A stretch of 64,000 nt of DNA from Streptomyces sp. L2 (GCF_004124325.1 NZ_QBDT01000001.1:1984001-2048000), one strand, 5' to 3'. Shown: positions 7,533 to 16,870, numbered from the stretch's first letter. Program-made: numbers and translations. The notes: generated by a model from the sequence alone, not told the origin.

Positions 7533-8915
7533 TCAGAAGCCGCCGCCGAAGTCGCCGCCGCCTCCCCCGCCGTCCCCGAAGCCGCCGCCGTCGAAGCCGC
7601 CCCCGTCGCCGAAGCCGCCCCCGAAGTCCCCGGGGTCGAAGTCCGAGCCGGACATGTCGCCGCCGTCGTAGCCGCCGCCGAGGTCACCCCCGCCGAAGTC
7701 GCCGTACCCGGCGCCGTAGTCGGCCGCGTAGGTCGGGGTGGCCATCATGCCGCCGAGCATCGTGCCGACGAGCAGGCCGGGCAGGATGCCGCCGCCGAAG
7801 TAGCCGCCCGCCCAGGGGCCGTAGGCCGGGCCGGCGTCCCAGTAGGGGCGGCGGCCGTGGTCGGTGTCGACCTCGCGGACGACCGGGTCGCGGCCGTCGG
7901 CCAGCCGGGTCGCGTCGGCCGCGCAGACCGGGACCTCGCGCGTGGCGCCGGCGGGCGGGGTCCAGGCCGCGTCGGTCACCGACGGGCCGTGCCGGGGGTC
8001 GAAGAAGCAGGGCGGCCGGCGCTCCGGGAGGGGCCGGCCCTCGCGGCGGGCGGCCAGCACGGCGAGGCAGAAACGGCCGTCCTCCAGCGCCTCGGTGACC
8101 GCGCGGACGTCCTCGGGCCTGCGCGCCTCGGCCATGTACCGCTTGGCGTTCTCGTAGGCGTCCAGCGCCCGCCCGTAGTCGCCGCGCATGGCGTCGTCGG
8201 CGCCCGCCTCGGATGGGTTGAAGTCCAGGCGGTCCAGTTCCTCGCCGAACGCGGTGATGTCCTCGTCGACGACCACCCGCAGCCGGTCCAGTGAGGCCCG
8301 CTGCTCCGCCTGGTGCCAGCGGCGGTTGCGCCGGACCAGGCCGTAGGCGCCGGCGCCGCACGCCACCACGACCACCCCGGCCGCGATCAGCGCGCCCGTG
8401 GGCGTCCCCCCGCCGCTGCCGGAGGAGCCCCAGGACGAGGGGGCGTGGCCGCCCATGTTGGTCAGGGCGCGGTCGGTGAAGTCCGTGAGCTGGGTCTTGG
8501 CGCTCTCCCCCTGGACGCTGGTGACGAGGTTCTGCACGGCCGTGCGCGGCAGCACCTGGGCATCGGCGCGGGCGTCGAAGCGGTCGCCGAGGCGGACGGC
8601 GTACAGGCCGGTGACGCCGGTCGCGGTGCGCAGGTCGCGGAACAGGTTCTGCGTGGGATAGCCGGCCGGCAGCACCGCCACGAACAGGGGTTTGTCCGCG
8701 TCCTTGATGTGCTTGGCGAGGGCATCGGCGTCCGCCTTCGACAGCTGGCCGGAGGCGGACGGATCGACGTACACCGGGCTCTGGCGCAGGGCGCCGGCGA
8801 TCGTGGAGACGCCGGTGACCGCCCGTGCTCCGGGGGCGAGGGCGGTCATGACGACGAGCGCCAGGGCGGCCAGCAGCAGTGCCGGCAGGCTTCGGGTCCG
8901 CGCGACGGCCTTCAT
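7533..8915 (-). CDS. Exported membrane protein with glycine-rich C-terminal tail
   Basis: A 460-residue protein: signal sequence at 1-33 (PALLLAALALVVMTALAP), an extracellular domain resembling TPM-type domains (VYVDPSASGQLSKADADAL...PLFVAVLP), one transmembrane helix near residue 180 (GALIAAGVVVVACGAGAYGLVRRNRRW), a cytoplasmic helical region, then a second hydrophobic glycine-rich stretch (GPWAGGYFGGGILPGLLVGTMLGGMMA) and a tail almost entirely of Gly, Asp and Phe. Similar membrane proteins are common in streptomycetes and have no known function. GAAGG lies directly against the ATG with no spacer, so either initiation is unusual or the true start differs slightly. Confidence 0.75.
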   Translation of the reverse strand: MKAVARTRSLPALLLAALALVVMTALAPGARAVTGVSTIAGALRQSPVYVDPSASGQLSKADADALAKHIKDADKPLFVAVLPAGYPTQNLFRDLRTATGVTGLYAVRLGDRFDARADAQVLPRTAVQNLVTSVQGESAKTQLTDFTDRALTNMGGHAPSSWGSSGSGGGTPTGALIAAGVVVVACGAGAYGLVRRNRRWHQAEQRASLDRLRVVVDEDITAFGEELDRLDFNPSEAGADDAMRGDYGRALDAYENAKRYMAEARRPEDVRAVTEALEDGRFCLAVLAARREGRPLPERRPPCFFDPRHGPSVTDAAWTPPAGATREVPVCAADATRLADGRDPVVREVDTDHGRRPYWDAGPAYGPWAGGYFGGGILPGLLVGTMLGGMMATPTYAADYGAGYGDFGGGDLGGGYDGGDMSGSDFDPGDFGGGFGDGGGFDGGGFGDGGGGGGDFGGGF

Positions 8916-8977
8916 CCTTCGACGCTACCCGAAGCCCGCTCAATACGGTCATTCACGCCGATCTACGGCGGTGCCGG

Positions 8978-11900
8978 TCAGGCCGCCCGGTAGGCCTCCG
9001 TCAGCTTCCGCACCGCCTTTCCGTAGCGTCCGGTCAGCAGCAGGTGCTCGGCGTCCGCGAACGGCTTCGCGAACGCCTGCGTGATGTGCTGTCCGGCCCG
9101 CTGCTGGACGATCAGCCGGGCGCGGGCCACGAGCGCCTGCCCGGCCCGGTCGGCGCCCGCCCGTTCGGCCGCCGAGGCCGCCAGGGCGAGGGCCCGCAGG
9201 GTGGCCGCGCCGCCCTGCGGGGCGTGGGTGCCGGTCGTCAGGCCCCAGCCGTACGGGTACTGCGGGTCGTACGACGCGTCGCCCACGTTGATGGGCAACT
9301 GGGTCTCGGAGCGGGGCCAGGTGACGGGCAGCCGGCCGGTGAAGGGCCGCTTGCCGTAGAGGACGTCGGCGACGCCCTCGCCCTCGGTGCCGGGCAGCCA
9401 GGAGGCCACCAGGGCGTCGATCTCACCCAGTTGGCCGCCGATCAGCTGGGGGCGGCCGGAGACGACCAGCACCGCGCACTTCATCGCCGCGCACACCTTG
9501 TCCACGGCGGCCCGGTCGGCGGCGGACAGGTTCAGGTCGTGGCCGTTGCCGACGTCGCCGACGCCCTCCGCGTACGGCGTCTCCCCGACGACGACCACGC
9601 CGACGTCGTAGCCGTCGGTCGGGGCGGAGGCGTCCTTGGAGTAGGTGACGTTCCCGCCGGCCTCGCGCATGCCCTGGAGGATGGTGGTGCCGGGGGTTAC
9701 GGCGCCGGAGGAGCCCTGCCAGGTCACCGTCCAGCCGCCGCTCTGGTTGCCGATGTCGTCGGCGTTCGACCCGGCGACGTACACCTTCTCGCTCTTCCTC
9801 AGGGGCAGTACGCCGCCGTCGTTCTTCAGCAGCACCTGCGACTCGGCGGCGGCCTGCCGGGCGACGGCGCGGTGGGCCGGGGAGCCGATGCGGGAGGCGC
9901 CGCTGGTGTCGGCGTAGGGGTGCTCGAAGAGGCCGAGCCGGAACTTCTGGGTGAGGATGCGGGAGACGGCGTCGTCGATCCGCTTCCCGCTGATCCGGCC
10001 GGCCTTCACCTCGTCGGTCAGGGTCTGGGTGAAGTCCTTGTAGGTGTACGGCACCATCATCATGTCGACGCCCGCGTCGACCGCCGTCCGCACGTGGGCG
10101 GCGTAGTCGCCGGGCAGTTGGTCGATGGCGTTCCAGTCGCTGATGACGAAGCCGTCGAAGCCCATACGGTCTTTGAGCACGCCGTTGATCATGTCGCCGC
10201 GCGCGTGCATCTTGACCGGTCCGAGGCCGTCGCCGGTGATGTCGAGGGATGAGTACGAGGGCATGACCGTGCCGATGCCGCGTTCGACCGCCGTCCGGAA
10301 CGGCGCCAGGTGGATGTCCTCCAACTGCTTCCGGGTGACGGTGGTGACTCCCTGGTCGATGGTGTACGTGCCCGTCGTGGAGGATCCGTAGGCGGTGCCG
10401 CCGTCGCCGACGAAGTGCTTGGCGGTGGCGAGGACCTTGTCGGCGCGGTCCAGGTCGCTGCCGTTCGCGCGGCCCTGGAGGCCCTGGACGACGGTCTCCA
10501 TGGACTGGACGAGGGCCGGGTCCTCGCCGAAGGACTCGTAGGAGCGGCCCCAGCGTTCGTCGCGGCTGACGCAGAGGCAGGGCGCGAAGTCCCAGGGGAT
10601 GCCGGTGGCCCGGACCTCGGCGGCGGTGACCGCGCCGGTGCGCTCGGCGAGCGCGGGGTCGCGGGTGGCGCCGAGGCCGATGTTGTGGGGCATGATCGTG
10701 GCGCCGACCAGGTTGTTGTGTCCGTGGACCGCGTCGACGCCGTAGATCAGCGGGATCTGGAAGCGGGTCGCCTGCGCGCGGAGCTGGAAGCCGTCGATCA
10801 TCCTGGCCCAGGCGGCGGGGGTGTTGGGCGTGGGCGTGGAGCCTCCGCCGGAGAGCAGGGAGCCGAGGTCGTAGCCGGCGATGTCGCCCGGGTTCGTCAG
10901 GGCGCCCCGCTCGGCCTGGGTCATCTGGCCGGCCTTCTCGGCCAGGGACATGCGGGAGAGGAGGTCCTTCACGCGCTGCTTCACCGGCAACTCGGCGTTC
11001 AGGTACGGCAGTCCGTGGGCGTCGACGACGATCTGCGGGGTCTCGGCGGGGGCCTTGGCGCCGGTCACGGTCAGCTTGAGCGGGATCGTCTCGGCGGGTT
11101 CGGCAAAACGGTCCTTCCGCGTGGGCACCTTGACGGTCCGGGCGGCGCCGGACGGCGTGCCGGCCGGGAAGGTGAGGGTGCCGGAGACGGGTGCGTAGTC
11201 CGTGCCGGGGTCGGCGGTGCCGCCCGTCGTCGTGTAGGTGACGGTGACCGGGTCGGTCAGGGGCTCGGCGCCGGTGGTGGCGACGGCGACCCGGACGCTC
11301 GCGGTGCCGCCCTCGCGCACCGGGTAGACGGGGGCGTCGGTGGTGACGGAGGCGCGCAGGGATTGGTCGGCGCGGCCGTACAACTCGACGTCGTCCATGG
11401 CGAAGTGACCCTTGACGCCGGGCGGGAGGGTGACGGCGTAGCCCCACATCCGCGTGAGGCCGAGGACGTGGTCGATGCCCCCGACGGGCTGGTAGTCGGT
11501 GCGGTAGGCGAAGTCGGCGAAGGGGATCTCGATCCGCTTCCAGCCGGTGAAGTCGTCGGTGAAGGAGGTCGTCCAGAGCTCGGAGGCCTCGCCGTTCGCG
11601 CCACCGTCCTTGATCTCGAAGGCGATCTTCTTGCCGTTGTCCTGGCCGTCCCACCAGAAGCGGATCCCCTGGTGGGCGGACCAGTCGTGGGCGGGCCCGG
11701 CGGCGGCGTAGTCGTGGGTGAAGCCGCCGTAGCCGCTGATGTCGTAGGTGCCGCTGAGGACCTTGGCACCCTCGGGGGCGTCGGAGCGCGCGGTCAGCTG
11801 GAGGGCGGGCGGGTCGTCGGCGTCGCCGCCCCAGGTGAAGATGCCCTCGGCGGGCTGGGCGGCGAACGGGACCTCGCCCTCGAAGCGGTCGACGGGGACG

Positions 11901-11998
11901 GGCGGGGGGTCGCCGGCGCCGGCGGCGGTGGTCGCCGTGGACAGCGGGACCAGCGCGGTCAGCAGGGCGGCGGAGGCGAGCAGGGCGGTTCTTCGCAT
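8978..11998 (-). CDS. Secreted GH3 beta-glucosidase with CBM11-like and Calx-beta domains
   Basis: A 1006-residue exported enzyme. A signal peptide (about 1-27) precedes a CBM11-like jelly-roll domain (about 35-210, FEGEVPF... to FAMDDVELYG), then a Calx-beta domain (about 225-310, REGGTASVRVAVATTG), then the GH3 N-domain (MSLAEKAGQMTQ onward) with the catalytic nucleophile Asp in GFVISDWNAIDQL, and the GH3 C-domain with DGGVLPLRKSEKVYVAGSNAD and GVGDVGNGHDL. Such enzymes remove glucose from beta-1,3 or beta-1,4 glucans outside the cell. It is divergent from the GH30 gene, with a palindromic operator-like site between them. Confidence 0.9.
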   Translation of the reverse strand: MRRTALLASAALLTALVPLSTATTAAGAGDPPPVPVDRFEGEVPFAAQPAEGIFTWGGDADDPPALQLTARSDAPEGAKVLSGTYDISGYGGFTHDYAAAGPAHDWSAHQGIRFWWDGQDNGKKIAFEIKDGGANGEASELWTTSFTDDFTGWKRIEIPFADFAYRTDYQPVGGIDHVLGLTRMWGYAVTLPPGVKGHFAMDDVELYGRADQSLRASVTTDAPVYPVREGGTASVRVAVATTGAEPLTDPVTVTYTTTGGTADPGTDYAPVSGTLTFPAGTPSGAARTVKVPTRKDRFAEPAETIPLKLTVTGAKAPAETPQIVVDAHGLPYLNAELPVKQRVKDLLSRMSLAEKAGQMTQAERGALTNPGDIAGYDLGSLLSGGGSTPTPNTPAAWARMIDGFQLRAQATRFQIPLIYGVDAVHGHNNLVGATIMPHNIGLGATRDPALAERTGAVTAAEVRATGIPWDFAPCLCVSRDERWGRSYESFGEDPALVQSMETVVQGLQGRANGSDLDRADKVLATAKHFVGDGGTAYGSSTTGTYTIDQGVTTVTRKQLEDIHLAPFRTAVERGIGTVMPSYSSLDITGDGLGPVKMHARGDMINGVLKDRMGFDGFVISDWNAIDQLPGDYAAHVRTAVDAGVDMMMVPYTYKDFTQTLTDEVKAGRISGKRIDDAVSRILTQKFRLGLFEHPYADTSGASRIGSPAHRAVARQAAAESQVLLKNDGGVLPLRKSEKVYVAGSNADDIGNQSGGWTVTWQGSSGAVTPGTTILQGMREAGGNVTYSKDASAPTDGYDVGVVVVGETPYAEGVGDVGNGHDLNLSAADRAAVDKVCAAMKCAVLVVSGRPQLIGGQLGEIDALVASWLPGTEGEGVADVLYGKRPFTGRLPVTWPRSETQLPINVGDASYDPQYPYGWGLTTGTHAPQGGAATLRALALAASAAERAGADRAGQALVARARLIVQQRAGQHITQAFAKPFADAEHLLLTGRYGKAVRKLTEAYRAA

Positions 11999-12024
11999 GG
12001 ACCTTCCCTTGGCACTCGTGGTTC

Positions 12025-12051
12025 ACTCATGGCTTAGCTCACGCCATGAGT
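12025..12051. promoter_or_regulatory. Inverted repeat between divergent GH3 and GH30 genes
   Basis: ACTCATGGC (12025-12033) and GCCATGAGT (12043-12051) form a perfect 9-bp inverted repeat around a 9-bp centre (18-bp centre-to-centre). It lies 27 bp upstream of the GH3 start and about 100 bp upstream of the GH30 start, which suits an operator shared by both glycosidase genes. It does not match the CebR box (TGGGAGCGCTCCCA). The regulator is unknown. Confidence 0.5.
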
Positions 12052-12153
12052 TAACGGGTGCCCCGTATCCCCGTCAAGACGGCGGCACTCCTGGCTCGCG
12101 GCCCAAGCACCCCTGGCAACACACGCGTTGTCCCCCACGAGAAGGGTTGCACC

Positions 12154-14019
12154 ATGAGCAGAGGCTCCCGAGCGGTCCGGCTGCTGCTGGCCGGACTGCT
12201 CTGTTCGGCGGGCGTCACGGCGGCGGCCGTGCCCGCGCACGCCTCCGGCGAGCAGGTCACCGCCTGGCTCACCACCACCGACGACTCCGCCGGACGCCAT
12301 GTCACGCGCGGGCTGCAGGCACAGGCGCCGTTCGCCTTCCAGTCCGGTACCGGGGGCGGCGGCGAGAACATCACCGTCGACGAGAACACCCGGTACCAGA
12401 CCTTCACCGGGGGCGGCGCGTCCTTCACGGACACCGCCGCGTGGCTGATGAACAGCAGCGGCGCGCTGTCGCAGTCGACCCGGGACGCGACCATGCGCAG
12501 ACTGTTCTCGCCGACGGACGGGATCGGGCTGTCGTTCCTGCGCAACCCGATGGGCGCCTCGGACCTCGCGCGCTACGGCTACACCTACGACGACGTCCCC
12601 GCCGGGCAGACCGACGCCTCGCTGTCGAGGTTCTCCCTCGCGCACGACCTCGCGGACGTCGTCCCGCTGACCCGGCAGGCGCTCCAGCTGAACCCGAAGC
12701 TGACGGTGATGGCCTCGCCGTGGACGGCGCCGGCCTGGATGAAGGACAGCGGCTCGCTCAACGGGGGCTGGCTGAAGGCGGAGGACTACGGCGCGTACGC
12801 CGACTACTTCGTGAAGTACCTCCAGGCGTACGAGAACCAGGGCGTCCACGTCTCCTACGTCACCGCGCAGAACGAGCCGACCTGCTGCTCGGGCTACCCC
12901 TCGATGAGCTGGAACGCCAACGGGCTGGCCTACTTCACGAAGAGCGAGCTGCTGCCGAAGCTCCAGTCGGCCGGCCTGACGACGAAGGTGCTGGCGCACG
13001 ACTGGAACTGGGACACCTACGACTCCTACGCCGCCCAGACCGTGAACGACCCCGCCGTGCGCGACCACCCCAACTTCGGCGGCATCGCCTGGCACGGCTA
13101 CGGCGGCGACGTCACCAAGCAGACCTCTGTGCACGACCAGTACCCCGGCCTGGACGCCTTCGGCACCGAGCACTCGGGCGGCACCTGGATCGCCGACCAG
13201 CAGCACGAGGACATGACCAACATCATCGACTACACCCGGAACTGGGCGAAGTCGGTGACCAAGTGGTCGCTCGCCGTGGACCAGGACAGGGGGCCGCACA
13301 ACGGGGGCTGCGGCACGTGCAGCGGGCTGATCACCGTGCACGACGGGGACGACCGCAGCGGGCAGGTGGACTACACCGTCGAGTACTACGACATGGGGCA
13401 GCTGACGAAGTTCGTCCGGCCCGGCGCGCAGCGGATCGCCTCCACCGCGTCGAGCACCGTGCCGAACGTGGCGTGGCGCAACCCCGACGGCAGCAAGGCG
13501 CTGATCGCCTACAACGGTTCGTCCTCGGCACGGACGGTCACCATCAACTGGGGCTCACAGCACGCCACTTACTCCCTCCCGGCCCGGACCTCCGCCACCT
13601 TCACCTGGTCCGGCACCCAGTCGGGCGGCGGCGCCCGCACCGGTTCCCTCGTCGGCCTGGCCGCCAAGTGCCTGGACGTGGCCGGCGGTTCGAGCGCGAA
13701 CGGTACGGCGGTGCAGCTCTGGGACTGCAACGGCAGCGCGGCCCAGCGGTGGACGGTCGCCGGCGACGGCTCGGTCCAGGCGCTCGGCAAGTGCCTGGAC
13801 GTGACGTCCGGATCGACCGCCGACGGGGCGAAGGTCCAGCTCTACGACTGCAACGGCACCGGTGCGCAGCGGTGGTCGTACGACGCGGCCACGGGTGACG
13901 TCGTGAACACCGCATCGGACAAGTGCCTCGACGTCACGGACAGGTCGTCGGCGAACGGGGCGCGGGCCCAGATCTGGAGCTGCACGGGGGCCGCGAACCA
14001 GAAGTGGCGTCTCGGGTAG
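12154..14019 (+). CDS. Secreted GH30 glycosidase with ricin-B lectin (CBM13) domain
   Basis: A 621-residue exported enzyme. A signal peptide (1-30, ending AVPAHA) is followed by a GH30 TIM barrel with side beta-domain: GGGASFTDTAAWLM, the acid/base Glu in TAQNEPTCC (about E241) and the nucleophile Glu in GTEHSGGTW (about E339). The C-terminal ~120 residues are a ricin-type trefoil with three QxW repeats (AQRWTV, AQRWSY, NQKWRL) and repeated CLDV motifs. GH30 members cleave beta-glucosyl, beta-1,6-glucan or xylan linkages; the exact substrate is not clear. The ATG at 12154 was chosen because GAGAAGGG lies just upstream. Confidence 0.88.
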   Translation: MSRGSRAVRLLLAGLLCSAGVTAAAVPAHASGEQVTAWLTTTDDSAGRHVTRGLQAQAPFAFQSGTGGGGENITVDENTRYQTFTGGGASFTDTAAWLMNSSGALSQSTRDATMRRLFSPTDGIGLSFLRNPMGASDLARYGYTYDDVPAGQTDASLSRFSLAHDLADVVPLTRQALQLNPKLTVMASPWTAPAWMKDSGSLNGGWLKAEDYGAYADYFVKYLQAYENQGVHVSYVTAQNEPTCCSGYPSMSWNANGLAYFTKSELLPKLQSAGLTTKVLAHDWNWDTYDSYAAQTVNDPAVRDHPNFGGIAWHGYGGDVTKQTSVHDQYPGLDAFGTEHSGGTWIADQQHEDMTNIIDYTRNWAKSVTKWSLAVDQDRGPHNGGCGTCSGLITVHDGDDRSGQVDYTVEYYDMGQLTKFVRPGAQRIASTASSTVPNVAWRNPDGSKALIAYNGSSSARTVTINWGSQHATYSLPARTSATFTWSGTQSGGGARTGSLVGLAAKCLDVAGGSSANGTAVQLWDCNGSAAQRWTVAGDGSVQALGKCLDVTSGSTADGAKVQLYDCNGTGAQRWSYDAATGDVVNTASDKCLDVTDRSSANGARAQIWSCTGAANQKWRLG

Positions 14020-14096
14020 CGTCGCCTTGCCCCGGACCCGCTTCGCGCGCTTCATGGGGCGTAGGAAGACCGTTCAGGACCGACCGGGGAGTGCTC

Positions 14097-14714
14097 ATGG
14101 ACACCGCGCGGGATCTGTACATCGTCGGTACGGGCGGCTTTGGCGACCGGCCGGTCGAGCGGGGTGAGCTGTCGCTGGCGCTCGCCGGGGCCGAGCTGGT
14201 CGACCTGCTCGGGGCGCGTGCCGTTCGCCTGGAGGGTGAGCGGATCGTGCCGGGGCCGCCGCTCGCCCTGGGCGACCGGATGCTGGACGGGGCGGTGTCG
14301 GCGCTCGTCCGGGAGGAGCCGTACGAGAGGGCCGAGGACTGGCTGTGGCGCCGGGGCGAGGGGCTGGCGGCGGCCTACGCCGACGCCCTGGCGGAGGAGG
14401 GCCGGCCCGCCGGCGGGCGCAGCCCCTGGTTCCCGCGCCGGCCGCGGCCCGCTGAGGGCGCCGGGGCAGCCGACGGCGCGGCCCGGCGCCACGCCGGGGA
14501 CCGCTGGGAGTCGCGGGAGCCGGTCCTCGCCGCTCTCGGGGAGGCCCTGGGCATCGAGGGCGGCGCGGAACAGGCCGACGAGGAGTTCCTGGACGAGGCG
14601 GTCGTGACCGTGCTGGCCGCCGTCGGCGACGCGGTGACGGAGCTGACGGCGGTACGGCAGCGCCGGGAGATCGAGAACGCGGCGTTCGACAACATCTGGC
14701 GCGCGCCCGGCTGA
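14097..14714 (+). CDS. GPP34 (GOLPH3) family phosphoprotein-like protein
   Basis: A 205-residue protein beginning MDTARDLYIVGTGGFGDRPV and containing the GELSLALAGAELVDLLGA helix characteristic of GPP34/GOLPH3 proteins. Eukaryotic members bind phosphatidylinositol-4-phosphate; in streptomycetes several paralogues exist and their function is unknown, though membrane or lipid association is likely. The ATG at 14097 has GGGGAG seven bases upstream; an in-frame GTG at 14091 is a less likely start. The gene converges with cimA over a GC hairpin. Confidence 0.82.
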   Translation: MDTARDLYIVGTGGFGDRPVERGELSLALAGAELVDLLGARAVRLEGERIVPGPPLALGDRMLDGAVSALVREEPYERAEDWLWRRGEGLAAAYADALAEEGRPAGGRSPWFPRRPRPAEGAGAADGAARRHAGDRWESREPVLAALGEALGIEGGAEQADEEFLDEAVVTVLAAVGDAVTELTAVRQRREIENAAFDNIWRAPG

Positions 14715-14727
14715 GCCGGGAGAACGG

Positions 14728-14756
14728 CCGCCCCGGCCCGCCAGGCCCGGGGGCGG
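14728..14756. terminator. GC hairpin between convergent GPP34 gene and cimA
   Basis: CCGCCCCGGCC (14728-14738) pairs with GGCCCGGGGGCGG (14744-14756) with bulged bases. It separates converging genes and probably stops transcription both ways. No U-tract is present. Confidence 0.5.
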
Positions 14757-14778
14757 ACCGTACCGCCCCTACCCGTGC

Positions 14779-16389
14779 CTACGCGGCCGGTTCCACGCCC
14801 GCGCGGAGGAGGCCGTAGGTGTAGGCGTCCTCCAGGGACTGCCAGGAGGCGGCGATGACGTTTTCCGCCACGCCGACGGTGGACCACTCGGCGGCGCCGT
14901 CGGAGGTGGAGATCAGGACGCGGGTGGTGGACTCGGTGCCGTGGACGCCCTCCAGGATGCGGACCTTGTAGTCGACCAGCTCCAGCTTGGCCAGCTGGGG
15001 GTAGATCTTCTCCAGGGCGACCCTGAGGGCCCGGTCGAGGGCGTTGACCGGGCCGTTGCCCTCCGCCGTGGCGACGATCCGCTCGCTCTTGGCCCACAGC
15101 TTGACGGTGGCCTCGTTGGCGTGGCTGCCGTCGGGCCGGTCCTCGACGATGGCCCGCCAGGACTCGACCTCGAAGTAGCGCAGCGGCCGGCCCTCGACCT
15201 CGGAGCGCAGCAGGAGTTCGAAGGAGGCGTCGGCGGCCTCGTAGGTGTAGCCCTTGAGTTCGCGTTCCTTGACGCGTTCCACGACCCGGCCGACCAGTTC
15301 CCGGTCGCCGCCGAGGTCGATGCCGAGCTCCTTGCCCTTCAGCTCCACGGAGGCCCGGCCGGCCATGTCGGAGACGAGCATCCGCATGGTGTTGCCGACC
15401 AGCTCGGGGTCGGTGTGCTGGTACAGGTCCGGGTCGACCTTGATCGCGGAGGCGTGCAGGCCGGCCTTGTGGGCGAACGCGGAGACGCCGACGTAGGGCT
15501 GGTGGGTGGAGGGGGTGAGGTTCACGACCTCGGCGATGGCGTGCGAGATCCGGGTCATCTCGCGCAGCCGGCCCTCGGGCAGCACCTGCTTGCCGTACTT
15601 CAGCTCCAGGGCGGCGACGACCGGGAACAGGTTGGCGTTGCCGACCCGCTCGCCGTAGCCGTTGGCCGTGCACTGCACGTGGGTCGCTCCCCCGTCGACG
15701 GCGGCGAGGGTGTTGGCGACCGCGCAGCCGGTGTCGTCCTGGGCGTGGATGCCGAGCCGGGCGCCGGTGTCGGCGAGGACCGTGGAGACGACGGCGTGGA
15801 CCTGCGCGGGCAGCATGCCGCCGTTGGTGTCGCACAGCACGACCACGTCGGCGCCCGCCTCGGAGGCGGCCCGGACCACCGCCTTCGCGTAGTCCGGGTT
15901 CGCGCGGTAGCCGTCGAAGAAGTGCTCGCAGTCGACGAACACCCGCCGGCCCTGCGCGCGCAGGTACGACACGGTGTCCCGGACCATCTCCAGGTTCTCG
16001 TCGAGTGTGGTGCGCAGCGCCAGTTCCACGTGCCGGTCGTGGGACTTGGCGACCAGGGTGATCACCGGGGCGCCGGACTCCAGCAGCGCGTTGACCTGCG
16101 GGTCCTCGGACGCCTTGGCCCCGGCCCGGCGGGTGGCGCCGAACGCGACGAGCTGGGCGTGCCGGAAGTCGATCTCCTTCTGGGCGCGGGCGAAGAACTC
16201 GGTGTCGCGGGGGTTCGCGCCGGGCCAGCCGCCCTCGATGAAGCCGACGCCGAAGTCGTCCAGGTGCCGTGCGATGGCGAGCTTGTCCGCGACGGTGAGG
16301 TTGATGCCCTCGCGCTGGGCGCCGTCGCGCAGCGTGGTGTCGAAGACGTGGAACGAGTCGTCGAGCTCGTTGGATGCCGTCTCGGTCAT
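14779..16389 (-). CDS. cimA: (R)-citramalate synthase / alpha-isopropylmalate synthase-like
   Basis: A 536-residue Claisen-condensing enzyme. The DRE-TIM barrel metal site is in HVFDTTLRDGAQREG, GIHAQDDTGCAVANT is the conserved HxH/N strip, and TANGYGERVGNANL follows. The C-terminal LeuA dimer (regulatory) domain is present from about residue 400. The overall sequence fits the CimA/LeuA2 group that joins pyruvate with acetyl-CoA to form citramalate, the threonine-independent route to 2-ketobutyrate and isoleucine; isopropylmalate synthase activity cannot be ruled out. I chose ATG 16389 (MTETASNELDD), with AGGAG upstream; an in-frame GTG at 16443 would add 18 atypical residues. A hairpin with a U-tract lies about 110 bp upstream of the start. 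Confidence 0.85.
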   Translation of the reverse strand: MTETASNELDDSFHVFDTTLRDGAQREGINLTVADKLAIARHLDDFGVGFIEGGWPGANPRDTEFFARAQKEIDFRHAQLVAFGATRRAGAKASEDPQVNALLESGAPVITLVAKSHDRHVELALRTTLDENLEMVRDTVSYLRAQGRRVFVDCEHFFDGYRANPDYAKAVVRAASEAGADVVVLCDTNGGMLPAQVHAVVSTVLADTGARLGIHAQDDTGCAVANTLAAVDGGATHVQCTANGYGERVGNANLFPVVAALELKYGKQVLPEGRLREMTRISHAIAEVVNLTPSTHQPYVGVSAFAHKAGLHASAIKVDPDLYQHTDPELVGNTMRMLVSDMAGRASVELKGKELGIDLGGDRELVGRVVERVKERELKGYTYEAADASFELLLRSEVEGRPLRYFEVESWRAIVEDRPDGSHANEATVKLWAKSERIVATAEGNGPVNALDRALRVALEKIYPQLAKLELVDYKVRILEGVHGTESTTRVLISTSDGAAEWSTVGVAENVIAASWQSLEDAYTYGLLRAGVEPAA

Positions 16390-16501
16390 GGTCTCAAGGC
16401 TCCTGTTGTGGATCTTCGGTCTTACCGGAATGCCCGGCTCCACCGTCCCCCCAATGGTCCCTCGCGCTCCGCCTCCGGCTTCAGGTGGGCCGTAAAACGA
16501 G

Positions 16502-16526
16502 AAAAACCCCTCGCGGGTGCGAGAGG
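16502..16526 (-). terminator. Attenuator-like hairpin in the cimA leader
   Basis: On the minus strand CCTCTCGC-ACCC-GCGAGGGG forms an 8-bp stem followed by TTTTTCTCGTTTT. It lies 113 bp before the cimA start, inside the leader, so it must either end an upstream transcript or attenuate cimA. The descending arm and U-tract (CGAGGGGTTTTT) closely resemble those of the ilvB attenuator at 38743-38776. Confidence 0.6.
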
Positions 16527-16581
16527 TCTGCGCGCGGGTCGAGGACGACGGTGGCCACCCGCACCTGGTCGTGCGGGGTGG

Positions 16582-16617
16582 TCACTGCGGACCGGCGCGC
16601 CTGCTGCCCATAATCAT
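16582..16617 (-). CDS. Possible 11-residue leader peptide upstream of cimA
   Basis: MIMGSRRAGPQ, 55 bp upstream of the attenuator-like hairpin. It carries one isoleucine as ATT, a codon rare in streptomycetes, and rare AGG for arginine. Isoleucine is the end product of the citramalate route, which fits a control codon, but a single Ile is thin support and no clear ribosome-binding site precedes it. Its TGA overlaps a GTG of another frame. I regard it as a candidate only. Confidence 0.3.
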   Translation of the reverse strand: MIMGSRRAGPQ

Positions 16618-16806
16618 GGCGAACGAGAGCACGGTCGCATTTTGGCACAGGGGGCGCCTCCGCTCACCGCCTGTCTCAGATTCCGGTCACTCCAGTGGAC
16701 GGAGGCCTGCTCACCGGCGCCGATCGGCTGCCGCGCGCTGCCGCTGGGCGGGGCGGGTGTCGCTTACCGGCGCTGTCCGGGTGCCGCTGCGCCCACCCGT
16801 GCCGCC

Positions 16807-16843
16807 CTGGGGGTCCCCCCAGGCCCTTAAGGCACTGGGGGAG
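16807..16843 (+). repeat. Interspersed repeat, family B copy 1
   Basis: CTGGGGGTCCCCCC at one end, a short variable centre and CTGGGGGAG at the other. Copies lie at 17972-18009 (inside aguA), 23982-24013 and 24068-24101. The element can fold on itself and is familiar as a frequent intergenic element of streptomycete chromosomes. It lies 28 bp from a family A copy. Confidence 0.75.
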
Positions 16844-16870
16844 GCACGCATGCCCGCAGCTAGGGGGCAG

